DNA from: Takakia lepidozioides
Taxonomy: Eukaryota; Streptophyta; Takakiopsida; Takakiales; Takakiaceae
Direction: 5' to 3'
Length of the DNA stretch: 60,000 nucleotides
NCBI GenBank assembly: GCA_030704615.1
Contig: CM060731.1
Span: 79,218,756 to 79,278,755, forward strand
The position numbers and the translations under genes were made by a program. The notes below the pieces were generated by a model, which saw only the letters and a program-made list of their open reading frames with translations, was not told where the DNA came from and ran no database searches. Below, piece by piece: positions 12,801 through 24,895 of this stretch (positions within the stretch are counted from its first letter, which is position 1; each line of letters begins with the position of its first letter).

Positions 12801-12941
12801 CTGCAGGGGTAAATAAAGTTCCAAAGCAAAACTTTCAGTAGAACTGAAAATGCAACTCAGTTACCCCCAGGCAGGTACCAAAGTATTTCACCACAGCAGA
12901 GCATCTCTTGAGCAATTCCCCATCTACAATATATGTCTACA
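9843..12941. other. Intergenic; may hide last exons of the PIH1 gene
   Basis: About 3 kb between convergent genes. I searched by eye for the rest of the CS-like domain and did not find it. Short open frames at 10533-10742 and 11241-11588 have no recognisable motif. The only clear structure is the foldback at 11427-11600. Confidence 0.5.
11427..11600. repeat. Foldback element with a third repeat arm
   Basis: The arm GGGCTTTACGCGAATC... at 11441-11464 is matched by its reverse complement at 11482-11505 with one mismatch in 24. The fold continues outward as AAAGTCCTG (11427-11435) pairing with CAGGACTTT (11512-11520). A third, diverged copy of the arm in direct orientation follows at about 11550-11585 (cctgcagctttacgcgattc). 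It looks like a MITE-type foldback or nested remnants of one; no clear target duplication was found. Confidence 0.6.
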
Positions 12942-14346
12942 TCACTCCCTGTCAACAGCATTGGCCGCAGGGGTTTCCGTCTCATTAGGCTTGGGTTCCT
13001 CACTAATGCTTTTAAAACTAGTCCATTTGATTTGGCCCACTTTGACATATTTGCTCATGAATTTGTATTCCCAGTCAGTAAGGGCTTCCATCTCATATGC
13101 ACTAAGCCCCTCGAGGTCACCTGTCAGGTCCTTCTCCTCAAATGACATCTTGGCCAGCGCTCGGCTTGCATCCTTCCCTGCAAACAGGGAATAAGGGCCT
13201 CCAGGCCCATAAAACGCCCTGCAGCATTCACACACAACATGTTTGAAAGAATAGCACATCTCTAAATCAGGCACATTAGTATCTCCCACTACCTCAATTC
13301 ATCTATTTTTCTGCGGTTATTTGCAGAACTGTTTCAAGCACCATAACAATCCTGGGCTCAAACATGACCTATCATTCTATGAAGTGAACATATAGTTGAT
13401 AGCAAAGTACCACCTGCCCTGTAAGACTCTGGTAGTGAGTGAAAAGAATGGCACACTACTAAAATTGACACAAATCAAGAGGCTTTTCATGCATTAAATT
13501 CCAAATAAACCATTGAGGGTCTGATGCATCTCCCCAGAGCTCAAGTAAAGGACAGGAAAAGAGGGAAAATGAAGATTTCTCACAATCTTCAAAATGTCCA
13601 GAACATCCATAACACAATGTGGAAACATCATATCTCTAGACTAATAAGAACCTCAATCGTCTTCCAAAGTATATGCATTTGTCAAGCCCCCAACTTCAAC
13701 ACATTGAGGATCAACTGAAAACACAAACCAAGGAAGAATCGACATTCACTTCGTTTCCACCATGACAAAGCCTACATGAAGTACGAATTCTCTAGAAAAC
13801 GTGCAAATTACCTCCAGACGGCAATGAGGCCGTATATACAAACACCAATTCCAATTGATTCCATGAGACCTTGCAGTAGGTCGGTCCACAAATCTACACA
13901 ATTTAGGTTTTCACAAAAAGCTAGGTCCATAAATCTACCGACTGAGATTTCCACAGGTCTCACCAAATTCCCCTGGCACATCATCCGGCAATAGACAGAC
14001 AACAACAAAAACAGGGCATGTTTCTCTCTCCCATTCTACAATCGTGGAGATCAGAAACCAACCTGGACTGAGAAACATCGTAAATCTGGCCCTTAATAGC
14101 CATGAGAAGTGGCTTCTTTGGATCAGAGCCATTATATGACCGAAGTTCCTCCTCCGTCACCTCACCAAGCTGAACGGGAGCCGGAAGGGGATCCATGGGC
14201 GCATACTTGAATTTTGGTGGGGATAATAGTCCCGATACCAGATAGAACGCTGCCACCAGCAACGCTACTACGGTAAAAAATGTGCCCACAGAAAGCCCAG
14301 TGTAAAATGGAATCAAACCCAACAAGTCCCCCACCACCACCACCAT
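12942..14346 (-). CDS. Membrane-associated progesterone receptor / membrane steroid-binding protein (MAPR family)
   Basis: Two exons on the minus strand: 14063-14346 and 12942-13218, joined with GT/AG borders in phase to give 186 aa. Residues 1-45 hold an N-terminal membrane helix (TFFTVVALLVAAFYLVSGLL). A cytochrome b5-like heme/steroid-binding domain follows: LGEVTEEELRSYNG, PLLMAIKGQIYDVS, then FYGPGGPYSLFAGKDASRAL and ALTDWEYKFMSKY. This matches plant MSBP1/MSBP2-type proteins of ER and plasma membrane, which bind heme or sterols and modulate P450s and steroid signalling. The length is shorter than Arabidopsis MSBP1 but spans the whole domain. The tail is acidic and Pro/Glu-rich, as in plant members. 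The start Met at 14346 precedes a near-ideal signal anchor. The intron (13219-14062) falls at the junction just after YDVS. It appears intact. Confidence 0.93.
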
Positions 14347-14586
14347 TTCTACCTCTTACTTCGAAAATTCTAGGGTCCGATTCACTCCACCGACGACACA
14401 ATGCCAAACTCACCAAGAGCAAACGGCAGCGAGACAGAGAGACGAGAGAGCGGGGGAGAAAGAAAACGAGGGGCCGAAGGGTTTTGTTTCGCCCTCCGTC
14501 TTGGAGGGAATTGAAGGGCCAAAGGACGTCTACATTTTAGTATTACTTTGAATTTATTTTTCAAATCGTTTTACAAGTAAAAAATA

Positions 14587-14698
14587 AGCACAATAGGGCT
14601 GATTGGCCTCTGGATCCGGGCAAGTTCAATCCCTGGGGCTGGTAAAAGTTATTCATTGGCTCCTCCCTAAAGAGGAGACTACCCATCGGTGTCAAAAA
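14587..14698 (+). repeat. tRNA-derived SINE-like sequence
   Basis: A box-A-like TAGGGCTGATTGG and a box-B-like AGTTCAATCCC are spaced roughly as in a tRNA. They are followed by a short unrelated body (ggctcctccctaaagaggag) and an A-rich tail. Related ggctcctc blocks occur near 20505 and 20735. Without other copies to align, this is only a plausible SINE. Confidence 0.35.
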
Positions 14699-15344
14699 AA
14701 TGTTAGCTCCCTATTCCGTGTTATTATTTAATAATTTTCATAATAAATTAGATCTTTCCTTCGTAATTTTAATAAAACTATACTCCTGGTCTCTGTGGCT
14801 TCCGTCTCGTAGCCTACACATAGTGCGGAGCAGACATGCCCACAAATTGACAGCAATTGAGAAAATACTCTACCTCTGCGCCGTACTCCCCAAAAAACAC
14901 CATGTCTAGCCTTGTCTCATTTGTTAGATCATCCAATATTTTTTATGCTCTTTTGATAGCACGTGTATCAAGGTGTTCCATATATTTGAGACCTTCAATA
15001 CTGAAACGAAATCCTTCACGCATAGCATCACCAATCAATCTGGGCTTGTCAAATAAATCTTCATATATCTGCAAAATCGGATGATCAATTTTTAGTTGTA
15101 AATTAATTGCACATTGTTCACAAAGATAATTTGAAACCAAGCACAAATCAATAATTGTTGTCATTTTCCCATATGTCTGCAGCTTCCACAAACGTCAACC
15201 TAGAAACCATCTGAGATATTGAATAAGATAAATTGTCCAATCCATTCTCCCCAAATACAGTTTTTTGTGCTTCTATTTATTCAGGCTTTCTGGGATCCGT
15301 AAAGCATTTAACATACTCCAATGAAGCGGACTGTATAACTTATA
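14699..15344 (-). other. Mostly non-coding; unrecognised minus-strand ORF fragment 14943-15191
   Basis: On the minus strand 15191-14943 reads as a compositionally normal 82-residue protein segment (for example IDHPILQIYEDLFDKPRL and GLKYMEHLDTRAIKRA). A few similar residues continue in frame past the stop toward 14870. I do not recognise the family. It may be a scrap of a transposase or of a host gene. Nothing else is visible here. Confidence 0.25.
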
Positions 15345-15542
15345 CCGTAGTACCTTGGCAAATTCAACAATCATCTGTCGAATATTTATTTTATTTTGAG
15401 ATTTTCATTTCAACATATGGAATATTCCCAAAAATACTTTATTATCATTCACAAGTTACTTAATTTCACAAAATCAATTTCCAAAATTTTCAACAATCTT
15501 TGAAATATTATAATTTCTGTCGAAATTGCCAAGGTACTACGG
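15345..15542. mobile_element. 198-bp Tc1/mariner-like MITE with TA target duplication
   Basis: The left end CCGTAGTACCTTGGCAAATT and the right end AATTGCCAAGGTACTACGG are near-perfect inverted repeats of about 20 bp. Both are flanked by the dinucleotide TA (15343-15344 and 15543-15544). The interior is A/T-rich and non-coding. TA duplication with short TIRs is the known pattern of mariner-type non-autonomous elements. Confidence 0.75.
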
Positions 15543-15544
15543 TA

Positions 15545-16104
15545 GTCACTTTCACATTTGCTTAATGATCTGTCAAACTCATTTGTATGAAGTCGACCAC
15601 AAATAGGATCCAGGATTGCCTATGTAATTAAAAATGGTACACGAACTCCATGAATCGTCAACAAAACATCAAATGTCGAAAAAAGTTGTTATGCCTCACC
15701 TTTCACAAATCTTAGTAACGACAATGGTTATCACAATCAAAATTTCAAATGTTGATCAATGTATTGCAAACAACAATTGAAATCATCATGATTCCAACAT
15801 CAACAGATTTTCAAACGAAGCTGAAAACGCTTATTTATCTGGATTGATCTTCTGTGATCTAAAGTATGACTTCTCAAATATTTTAATGAATTGTGCATCA
15901 TTCTCCCGTTTGTAATATCTCACCATATATCTGCAAAATTCAATGATGAGAGGAGGGTACATTGTCTTCTCTGTCTTATATCGCTTGAAATGATTGTGAA
16001 GAATATTCACCTCCTCCCCTTGATCTACCTACATGAATCACAGATGGATATATATCAATGTTGCAGTTTCACCACAATCAAAGCATTTTCTAAAGATTCA
16101 CAAC
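15545..16104. other. Intergenic, A/T-rich, nothing recognised
   Basis: No domain, repeat or RNA gene could be supported in this stretch. Confidence 0.5.
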
Positions 16105-16357
16105 ACTAAAAGCAGTGGCCGTTTGCATCTTGTGGCAGATCACTTGTCACGCCTATCAACAGGAGAGCCCGCCACAAGAATAGACGACCAATTACCTGAT
16201 GCGAGTTTATTTGTAGTGGAGGTGCAGGGAAGTGCAGATGACTGGTTAGATTGGCAGTGGCCTATCAGATACTACCTTACTCATGGTCAGTGCCCACCTA
16301 GTTATGGTAAGGAGCAGAGGAAGAGAATCGCTATCAAGGCTTTACCTTATACTATGT
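16105..16357 (+). mobile_element. Ty3/gypsy fragment (end of RNase H and linker to integrase)
   Basis: The frame from about 16110 reads LVADHLSRLSTGEP, DDQLPDASLF, then WPIRYYLTHGQCPPSYG and KALPYTMSG. This is the conserved C-terminal end of gypsy RNase H (VADxLSR) followed by the tether to the integrase zinc finger. It stops abruptly at 16357, where a short repeated motif begins. It is an isolated scrap unrelated in position to the large gypsy element further right. Confidence 0.75.
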
Positions 16358-16429
16358 CCGGATGGAAATCCGGCGCCGAATTTCCATCCTAGATATAATT
16401 CGGAGCGCGGCCGGATGGAAATCCGGCGC
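16358..16429. repeat. Short direct repeat with internal hairpin
   Basis: CCGGATGGAAATCCGGCGC occurs at 16358-16376 and again at 16411-16429. Within the first, GGATGGAAAT (16360-16369) pairs with ATTTCCATCC (16380-16389) around a 10-nt loop. It abuts the broken end of the gypsy scrap and may be the terminus of an inserted element. Confidence 0.55.
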
Positions 16430-17781
16430 ATCATACCACTAATTTTGTTGGTGGCAATTGCGAGTGAAGACCTCGCTAGTCCTTGAATGTGACAATTTTG
16501 AGGTGTAACATAGAAACATTATTTTAACTAATTCTGGATTTTTGTTTGGTCCAGAAATAATATGAGAAATATAAATAAACAAATTTTAATATTGAAATAA
16601 AGCGATATATATGATTATTTGGCTATTTTATGCACAATATAACCATGAACAATAATTCTCCAAACATTTTTTGGAGACAATATAAGTATGTATTGTGGTT
16701 TTAGAAGAACATCCACTGCCAAGTTGACGTTCACGAAAAAAATGGGAGGATGCAATAAATTACACCATGATGTGAGGTCAGATATGTAAAAACATTTGCA
16801 CAAAATGGTTGCCATATCAAATAACATACAAAACCAAACATAGAACAATCATGGCATGTGATGAAGAGGATGACATGAAAGAATGAGTCCGCATACGGGT
16901 AAGTGCAGACTACACTGGCTCAAAAGCGGCAGATGTGCCCTCCACTGAAAGTCCATGAGAAAAAATTAATTAAATTTTTATTTAAGGATATTTATTCAAA
17001 TATATTTTTATCTTCATAGGTAATGGTATACTAATCATATTTAGTAAATGGTCTCATCCCAAATTTTTTTTTTATCATTTTTATTTTTATTTTTATTTAG
17101 AAATAATAGCTATTTATTATTATCTTGTAGTTTATGAAAATTTTCCATATAACAATAAGCTCCTAGAGACAATAACAATATATATATTCTTAGCAAAGAT
17201 CTCCACCCAAATATGAGTTTTTCAAAATACTATGGACAAATCGTCATTTTGGGGGTTTTTTGGGTACAAAAAAGTCCATAGTGTCTTGATGGATGGATGG
17301 AATTGTTCACAAATTTATATTTGTGTCTATTCAAACATTGTATCTAGTTGTAAAGTCCATATATGAATTGGTTTACAAATAGGTTTTTCAAATGACATTT
17401 GGGACATTAGATGGACTGTGACAGTTCATTGGAATTCCCTACAAAAGTCAATAGCTTCATGAGATTGCATCCAAATAATTGTATCCACATGTACATATGG
17501 TAAGTGGCTAACATATTCTAAGTCCATTTGCTATGAATGTATAATTATGTGTATAGAATGAAGAATAATATGACAAGCAGTCAGTCGAAAACTGCAAATT
17601 GCAGTCCAAATTGAGTCAGTGTAGTCTGCATCTACCCATACATTGATGATAAACATTTATATTTTATTAGAGATTGCAACTTTGGCGTTGCAGTCAGACA
17701 TAATGTAACGTCAACTGTACATCCGTTTACATCCGTTGGACTTAATGTTATCCATAAATTGAATCCATACAACGGCTTACA
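16430..17781. other. Intergenic, A/T-rich, no gene seen
   Basis: Long A/T-rich stretch with T-runs near 17065-17095. No ORF with recognisable content on either strand. Confidence 0.5.
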
Positions 17782-19628
17782 CTAACCCATTAATATTACA
17801 GAGCCTCCTCCCAAACGGCTCGCAGTCAAGGCATGTGTTCGAAGACGCCTCCGGTTACCACAACCACTTGCAACGGTCTCCGCACCCGAGGAAACGGAAA
17901 TACTTTCAGAGAACTCGAACCTAGTAATAACATTATCATCCGAAATGTTACTTGGAACTTTACTTGTTGAATCTCTTGATGCCCTTGAAGCCTGCCGGGA
18001 TGTCCGCCATTCTTGCCAATCACGAAGCTCTTCTTTTTCTTTTCGAATTCGCTCCTTGAATGTGACTGGGCAAAACAATTTTTCATATGATAAATGTCAG
18101 ATGAAATGTGGAAGATTTGTAGAAAAAATGATAAGGTAAAAGTGCAAGTGGAAGACACTTTCAAGATCAAATTTTCCATAAACAACAAACAGTAGAATAA
18201 GTACATACCAAGGTAATTAGGTTCATTTTGTTGTGGCATCCAAACACGAGGATCAACATATCTTTTATACCAAGCCCAATAGGCGTGGTCGCGACCAATA
18301 GGCTTACAAAAGCACTTGGCAGGGTTCTTGCTGATGTAATCTACGACTGTTGAAGCTGCAGTCATTTTTAATATATATGGCCACACAGCTTTTGTCATAT
18401 CATCCTGGTCAACCAAGCCCTTTGGTGATGGCTTGCATGAAATAGGGAAGAATCCAGTATTTGGTGGGTTTCAGATACCTATTGATGGCTCATCATCGAC
18501 AAGGAGTATTTGTCTCTGCATTGCAAAGTGTATACCAGGGTACTTGGCAAGAACAGTGCGAATATCCTTAACAAGATATTTCATCTCAGGCATGATGTAA
18601 CCGGTAGTGTATTTGCAATCCGTAGCTGACCAGATGAAGCAAAACTTCTTTGCAATTTTCGTGGAAACTAAGCACTTGAGCATCCTACAAATAACATCTC
18701 TTTCAGCACATGACCAAATCGCCACGTGAAAATGTATCAACGCAAGGTTGAGAAACTTCAAGATTCTGAGCCGAGGAACCACAAAAAGTTTGTCGGGAAC
18801 ATGAACTGTAACTTTCCTGAAACGAAATCTCTCCTTAAGCAATTCACCGCCGATTGGAGGTGGCCGGTAGCAGAGGAGTCCGTTGACACTCAATATTAAC
18901 AACATTCGTTTCCTCTTCTCCGATGTGGCAGATGAAGGTTAATGGACGATGTCATCTTGCGCAATTCAAGGAAATAAATTTCAGTGTTCCCGTCGTCAGA
19001 AACAACACGATGTAGTATTTCTTAGTTTCAGAGTGACCTCTACGTTTGCCGAGACATAAGTGTCCCGACAATGGACTACTGTAAAAGACCAAGAGTAGAC
19101 GATATATCGAACAGTTCGAGATCATGAAAAAATGAACGTCGGCTGTCAAGTGGAGGTTAGCGGACCCACCTTGTCGAGAGGCGTATTCAAGAAGTTTTGC
19201 GGCTCCATACTCGCTTGTATAAAAATTACAGAGTTAGATTGGGACCGCAAACAAACTGCAAGCGAAAGTGGAGAAATGGTTTTGAAATTTACCATTGAAG
19301 GTCTCGCAGAGGAACAGTGGATTCCCGCGGGCTTGGATTGATGAGGCACCACAACATCCGAGGGAGTCATCATGTATTTGGAGTCCGCTCTTTTTTTCTT
19401 GTCAGCCTTTTGTCTGTTGGAAAGATTTCCTGCAGAGGAAAGAAATGGCTCGGGGGCTCTTTTTCGCCTCTTTGGTGCAGAACGTTGTGCCACCAGTTCA
19501 GGGTCAGGTTGTGTTGATGTTGGAGATATTTTGCCATTGAACGAAGGGGGGAGTGGAGGGGCAACAATAGGCAAGCACAGAAAAATGTCCCTTGAGCACT
19601 CGACATCCTGGATGGAATGAAAACGCAA
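17782..19628 (-). pseudogene. FCP1/NLI-interacting-factor-like HAD phosphatase relic
   Basis: Minus-strand pieces match the plant FCP1-like HAD family in order. There is a basic N-terminal part (KRRKRAPEP) around 19360-19410. The block 18905-18471 follows with VAIWSCAERDVI, FCFIWSATDCKYTTGY and ILLVDDEP. After a TGA stop comes NPPNTGFFP, then ILKMTAASTVVDYISKNP near 18330-18410. A C-terminal region rich in Lys/Glu/Arg (FKERIRKEKEELRDW) sits at 17782-18060 behind an AG acceptor. The catalytic DxDG-type motif expected at the start of the HAD fold reads LSVNGLLCY, so the nucleophile Asp is missing. The stop before NPPNTG would be explained by CGA changing to TGA. Intron borders are plausible but not all resolved. 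Family assignment is good. Pseudogene versus catalytically dead but expressed protein is not settled. Confidence 0.7.
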
Positions 19629-19839
19629 CGAAGGAATAATTTACCTCGGAACTGCATTCCAATGCAAAGGTCGTTTGACAAGAAGGTCATAATCTGCAGG
19701 TTTTCTAACTTGGAGCGACAGATGAATATCAGACCCCAAACTAAGTGAAACTAGGAGAATGAGCAAGGAGCGAAAAATGAGTTTAAGTCACTTGACCTAC
19801 AAAAACATAAACTTACTCAACCCAAAATGGATAACCTGT

Positions 19840-20157
19840 CACAGCAGCTCTGGGCTTCCTCCACTGCTCTCTGGAAACCATCTTCCGAAGGAACTAGAAG
19901 AGGCACAACTATCATCCTTTCTCCGTCCCTTACTCATTTTCTGATCAGAAAAGAAACCTCGGAGCCAGGTAGAGTGCAATTTTGCACCCTCAAACTACCC
20001 GGGGACCTTGAACCCATTGGATTCATTACGTGCCCCCCAACAATCCCGTAGATCGCATAAACCTATGGAACCTGATCAATCACAGAATGACAGAAGGTGC
20101 TTGCTGGAGACTTCAATATGGTGGAAAATGAGGAAGATAGAAGGGGTTAGCAAACCC
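19840..20157 (+). mobile_element. LINE endonuclease-domain fragment, frameshifted
   Basis: The plus strand carries the middle of an apurinic-like endonuclease as found in non-LTR retrotransposons: ILSPSLTHFL, GRVQFCTLKL, then APNNPVDRINLWNLI, and after a frame change VLAGDFNMVENEEDRRG at about 20103-20155. GDFNMV with a following Asp is the classic endonuclease motif. Frame changes lie near 20030 and near 20095, and a stop follows. It is a decayed scrap with no RT nearby on this strand. Confidence 0.7.
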
Positions 20158-21468
20158 CTCCCCCCTTCACTATCATCTACATCACTACAACTACTAATTG
20201 CACCTCTATGGGTACAGCTTCATACCAGACAACTTCTTTGGTTCTCTCTCACTATTACCCAACCATCATGTGACTTTCCAGGCATCCCAAGCGACCCTTG
20301 CACCTCTCTATCTTGATTCATCGTGGGTATAGGCCTCATGGCAAACTTCGGGCACTTAAGGGTTTTAATTTTTTTTCCCTTCAAATAATATTCAATAAGG
20401 TTTCAAAGGGCTTCCTCCCCTTTCTCTTTAAAAAAAAAAAAAAAAAAGAAATTGGTAAAGGGCTGGTGAAAAACAAGCGGCCGGACGCGTTTGGCTCCTC
20501 TTTGCGAATAGTGAAACCTACTTTCATCCACCATAAACCTGAAAATTCATCCATTTATTTTTCATAAATTGTTTAATAAGAAATATGCTATCTGAGGGAG
20601 GTATTACCTTGAGAAGCATATCAGGAAGTAGTTTTTGGCGAAAGAGAGGAGGTTACGCCTGGGGAAGGCACAACAGAGGCTTAGCAATTTTTGACACTGA
20701 GGCGTGGTCTCCTCTTTAGAATAAAGATTTAGAATAAAGAGGAGCCAATAAACCCCTTTCATTTATGGGGGGACTGAACCAGGTCAATGCACAGGATCAG
20801 CATATATGCTAAACCACTGGGCCCATGTGCAACCCTTAAATCACAATCAAAATTGTTGTTAAGGCCTCAGGTACATGCAGCACCTCCGCAAAAACTTGGG
20901 GATTACAAATGACACAAAGTTCAGTTGCCTTAAGCTGGTGATTGAGAATTACATTCAATGAAGATGGACTGACAACATTCTTTCATGTGAGAACTGAGAG
21001 TTGGGTAAAGGAGGGTCCAGTGCGAAGCTACTCTGCCCAACAGTCTACCAACTGAGCTAACTGTGCAGAGCACAAACTCTAAGCTGTGCAGCCACTAGAA
21101 TCCCATGGTGGGTCATTAGACATACTGACATGCATGAACATGTGGACTCCCAGCCTTTAAGTGCCTGAGAATATTTGGATCAGCAAGCACTTGGAAGCCT
21201 GTAAATAACATTTCCCTGAGAATGGAATTGTGACTTCACTGGTCAGTTACAAATCATATGGTCCTGATATCTGTCCACCCTCCAAGTTGATGAACCACAA
21301 GGGTGGCCTCATTACAGTCCTGTACTGTCGGCATATCTCTGCTCTTAAGAATTGTGATATCTGAAGTTGCACTCCTATTACTAGCTTGGAGCGTTCTACA
21401 TCCAGATCATAACCATGGAGGCAAGCACAGCATGTTTCTGGTACAAGAGGAGGCCAAATATTACACCC
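20158..21468. other. Intergenic with two tRNA-like heads (SINE candidates)
   Basis: On the minus strand, 20770-20832 contains GGGCCCAGTGGTTTAGC and a box-B-like GGTTCAGTCCC. The stretch 21020-21075 contains TTAGCTCAGTTGG (a good box A) with a weak box B. Neither folds as a full tRNA by eye, so they are more likely SINE heads than functional tRNA genes. An A-run lies at 20430-20446. No protein gene is seen. Confidence 0.4.
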
Positions 21469-24400
21469 TTAGATTACATTGGCTCTCGCAGTTGAAATAA
21501 AAGGGGGGATTAATATACTGCCTTTGCAGTTGGAAGCCCCAAGCTTCTGGGCCTGGAGGGAATTCCCACAATCCCTTGGCTGCAAAAAGAGGGTGCAAAA
21601 AATACTGTAAGTATCACTTTTGTTTTGAATTTTCCATTACTGTCACCCACATTCAAAAAGCACTTGTATTATACTTGGGCTCCACAAATAAAATAACAAT
21701 TGCATTTTGTCAGCAATCAGACTTACCTCGAGAGTCTTTTTGAAGCAAAGATAGACCTCTTTAATCTGCTTGCTGGAGCACTTAAGGAGAGGTTTAAAGC
21801 CTGTATAATTCTTGATGGCTGCTACAATATCGCTTGCTGCATAATGGGTTTTTTCATCCGGGACAAAGCCAGCATTGTCCAATATTGCCTGTAATATCCA
21901 ATAGCAAAAATCCAAATTCATTTTTATTACAGGGTAGATGCTAGAGGTACTTCAGACATGCAGTGCTGTATCTTTATATGCTGTGGTAGTTACATCAGAC
22001 CATCCCACACCTGCATACATTTCCTTCAAAGTAAGATCTCCACAATTAACCCCGCACCTGATCATTAGAGACTGTTTCCAGAAGTGTTGGAGTTGGGTTG
22101 GGATATGGTAGGCTAACTTGAGGGTTAGATGGCCTTGAACTAAGATTGTTTATATTCCAAGCGATCGCGATATACTTTAAATAGTTGGAAGGAACGCTAG
22201 TAAAGGCAACTCCTCTAGCATTAGACACTGACCACCTATGATTGTAAATAGCAAAGCTGTTCACAAACTAAAGATTGTTAAGGCTAGATATCAGGCTCCC
22301 TATTTCATGTGTAGATAAATACCCTTTAACTCGACCAGCACAGATAATTTGAACTCCACCCACAAAAAGAGAACAATTTATGTGTGTGCACAGGAGGCTT
22401 AGAGGGCCTGTGGGATGCTGTAGACCAACTCAGAAGGATGAAGGCAAACATACCGAAAGATCATATTTTTTGCGGAGAAGAATGCCCATCTCAAAATAGG
22501 TAGCCTCATCGGGAATAATTGGAAAGGCACAAGTCCCATGCTTCTCTGTCACCATATGCATTGAGATCAGACAATTACAAAACACATCATGTCACTGTTC
22601 TAAGTACCTTGGAAAACAACAGCAATGCTGCCCGCGAGTAAAATCTATATAGATTCTAGATTGCAAAAACTGAGGAACCTGAATTATGTAAGTGCATGAA
22701 AAGTTAAAATAACTTCCACCTATAAGACACCAAATTGAACCACAAAGAAGGGCCGGCATAAATGTGGTGTCTGTATCTGCCAAGGTATGGCTCATTATAC
22801 TTACCCCACTGTTCAGATGATACAGAATTGCAGCCGCCATATTATCAACAGTTTGTTGCCACAAGCAATATTCAATGACCAAGTTAGGATTGATCGTAAG
22901 ATGACAGCAATAGTGGAATGCACACAATGATCTTCTATGGACTTATATACAAGCTAAGTAAGCAAATTGGCAATGGAGTTGGACTGGAATCAGATGATTC
23001 TTATGTTAGAAGGTAAGAAGTAACACATAGAAGATGGATGCAGCTACGGCACATAGGGCCCTCAAGCAGTTGCTGAGCTGACAAACATACCAATTTAGTC
23101 ACAATTGGTTGGAACCTTTAATAGGTTGTGCGAGTCAACTGTATGGACATTGGATTGCTGGGTCATTGATACCCAATGTATTAACATGGACCAACTAGAA
23201 GTCTCTTCAGGCGTGGACCAGGTATCTAGACTTGAGACAAACCACCCTCCATCTTAATTAGCCTGGTCAAGCTCATATGGCAACCACATGCCATGTGTGC
23301 AACTTCATAGCAAGGCTGCTAATCTGCTAAAAATGTCACTGGATTCAGCGACTGCATGCCCGGATTTAACATTCAGCAACTAGATTGCTGACCACTTGTA
23401 GCATTGGAGCACAAAGACAGCAGTAGCAAAACTGTTAATGTACCTCATGCTGCCAGAAGGTGCCTTTTGACTTCCCGTTGCACTGTTTTGGTGACGAACA
23501 GCTGAGCGTTGGCCAGTACTTGTATAGATCATCCATGATATCCAGAATCTGTTAAGCGGTGCAGATTGCCACTTCATTCTTGTGCAGTCAAGTTTATGCC
23601 ATTAGCATTCATGAATGATCTTAGAAGCAAAGGCCCAGGAATCTGCTACTTTCAAGACCCTACAAAACAATGTGTTTCACTAAAAATCTGTTGAAGAGAA
23701 ATGAAAATACCTTGGTATCATTGAATCCTGGTCCAGAACAGCACTCGGGCCAAGACCCATCATTGAACTCTGGCCATACACCATCTGCCATCACATTCAT
23801 TTGAAAGCATGATCATATAAGTCAAAGAAAAGAAGTCTGGAAGGGCATTTCAGCAATACTTTTCTGACACACATCCACAGCAACTCCTCTAATCAAAATT
23901 GCTAGCCATCCAGGCCTTTTGAAACGTGATGGCTTCCCTCCAGTCTGCAATTATATTTAGGACAATGCTACAGGTTTGAGACTTACGGATGGTGAATTCC
24001 ACAGGATCAGTTAAACTGCACAAGCCACAACCACACAACGACTCAACACATGCTTCAGAAAACTCCTACCTACCCTATTGTCATGAGTGTCAGACTATGC
24101 TCACATTTAACATTCATACATACACCTAGTAATAGCAACATGAAGGTATTGAGGGCTAAAAGGAGGCTTCACAACTTCTTCTGCAACATATCAATCTCTG
24201 GTGCATGACTTTCAGAGTTGATACTTTGCTTCTTGTCTTCACATTCTACCTACAATAATGTCAGTCTTGATGCAGCGATACCATGCCACTGCACCCAACA
24301 TTCAAATTCCAGTGGAGGGATCTCCATTTCGAGCATGCAAATTTAAAAGCAAAGTGATGGAACAGCTGCTTTAGGATCATAGTTCAGTTGTGTGTATAAG

Positions 24401-24895
24401 GGCCTGCCATGGTTTTGGTAGCAATAAACTAGCCATTGGATGGGATTTGAGCCTTCTGGACTTTGGTGGAGTTAACCCCCTTTGATCTTTTGGTCTACAA
24501 TTTGGTCTAAATTGGAGAGTGTCTCCGATAAAAACATACATATAGGTGGTCAATGTAGACTGTCAGACATAACGGCAACACATCAACGGTATGGAGAGAC
24601 ATACCTTTGACAGCAGGTGCCCTTAGACTCGCAGTAAGTTCCTGGCCATTGCTGTGAAAACAGGAAGTAATCGAAATTTGATGATTCTGTTCCCCGCCAT
24701 AAGTTAGGAGTCCAAGTATTCAGTAGGACTAGACAATGACAATAGGGACCAGATCGTAATTACGAGCCTACTTCCACAAGAGCTAAGTACACGTTGTTGT
24801 ATTCTCTTACAGATTCCACTAACAAGGTCAGACAAGATTACCAGCAACCAGCAGAGATTCTTGAGCAGGGAGACTGTGGTAGCCCACTTTCCCAT
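21469..24895 (-). CDS. Ribonuclease T2 family (S-like RNase), multi-exon
   Basis: Minus-strand exons, in order: a possible signal-peptide exon starting at 24895 (hydrophobic [18 protein letters not shown]), about 24602-24688, 23987-24015, 23711-23784, 23444-23548, 22454-22543, 21727-21888 and 21469-21579. The main exons join in phase. Conserved features are [14 protein letters not shown], the CAS I motif EFTIHGVWP, WPECC, YWPTLSC, the CAS II motif HE...KHGTC, then [26 protein letters not shown], and a last exon with two Cys ending at 21469. Both catalytic His are present. The family cleaves RNA to 2',3'-cyclic products in the vacuole, ER or outside the cell, as in plant RNS2-type enzymes. One or two residues between HE and KHGTC are unaccounted for, perhaps a missed micro-exon. 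The splice from the signal exon is not resolved: the obvious donor would create a stop. Confidence 0.88.

Noticed and set aside
21020-21075. tRNA gene on the minus strand (good box A TTAGCTCAGTTGG)
   Set aside because: No convincing box B, acceptor stem or anticodon arm by eye; more likely a SINE head.
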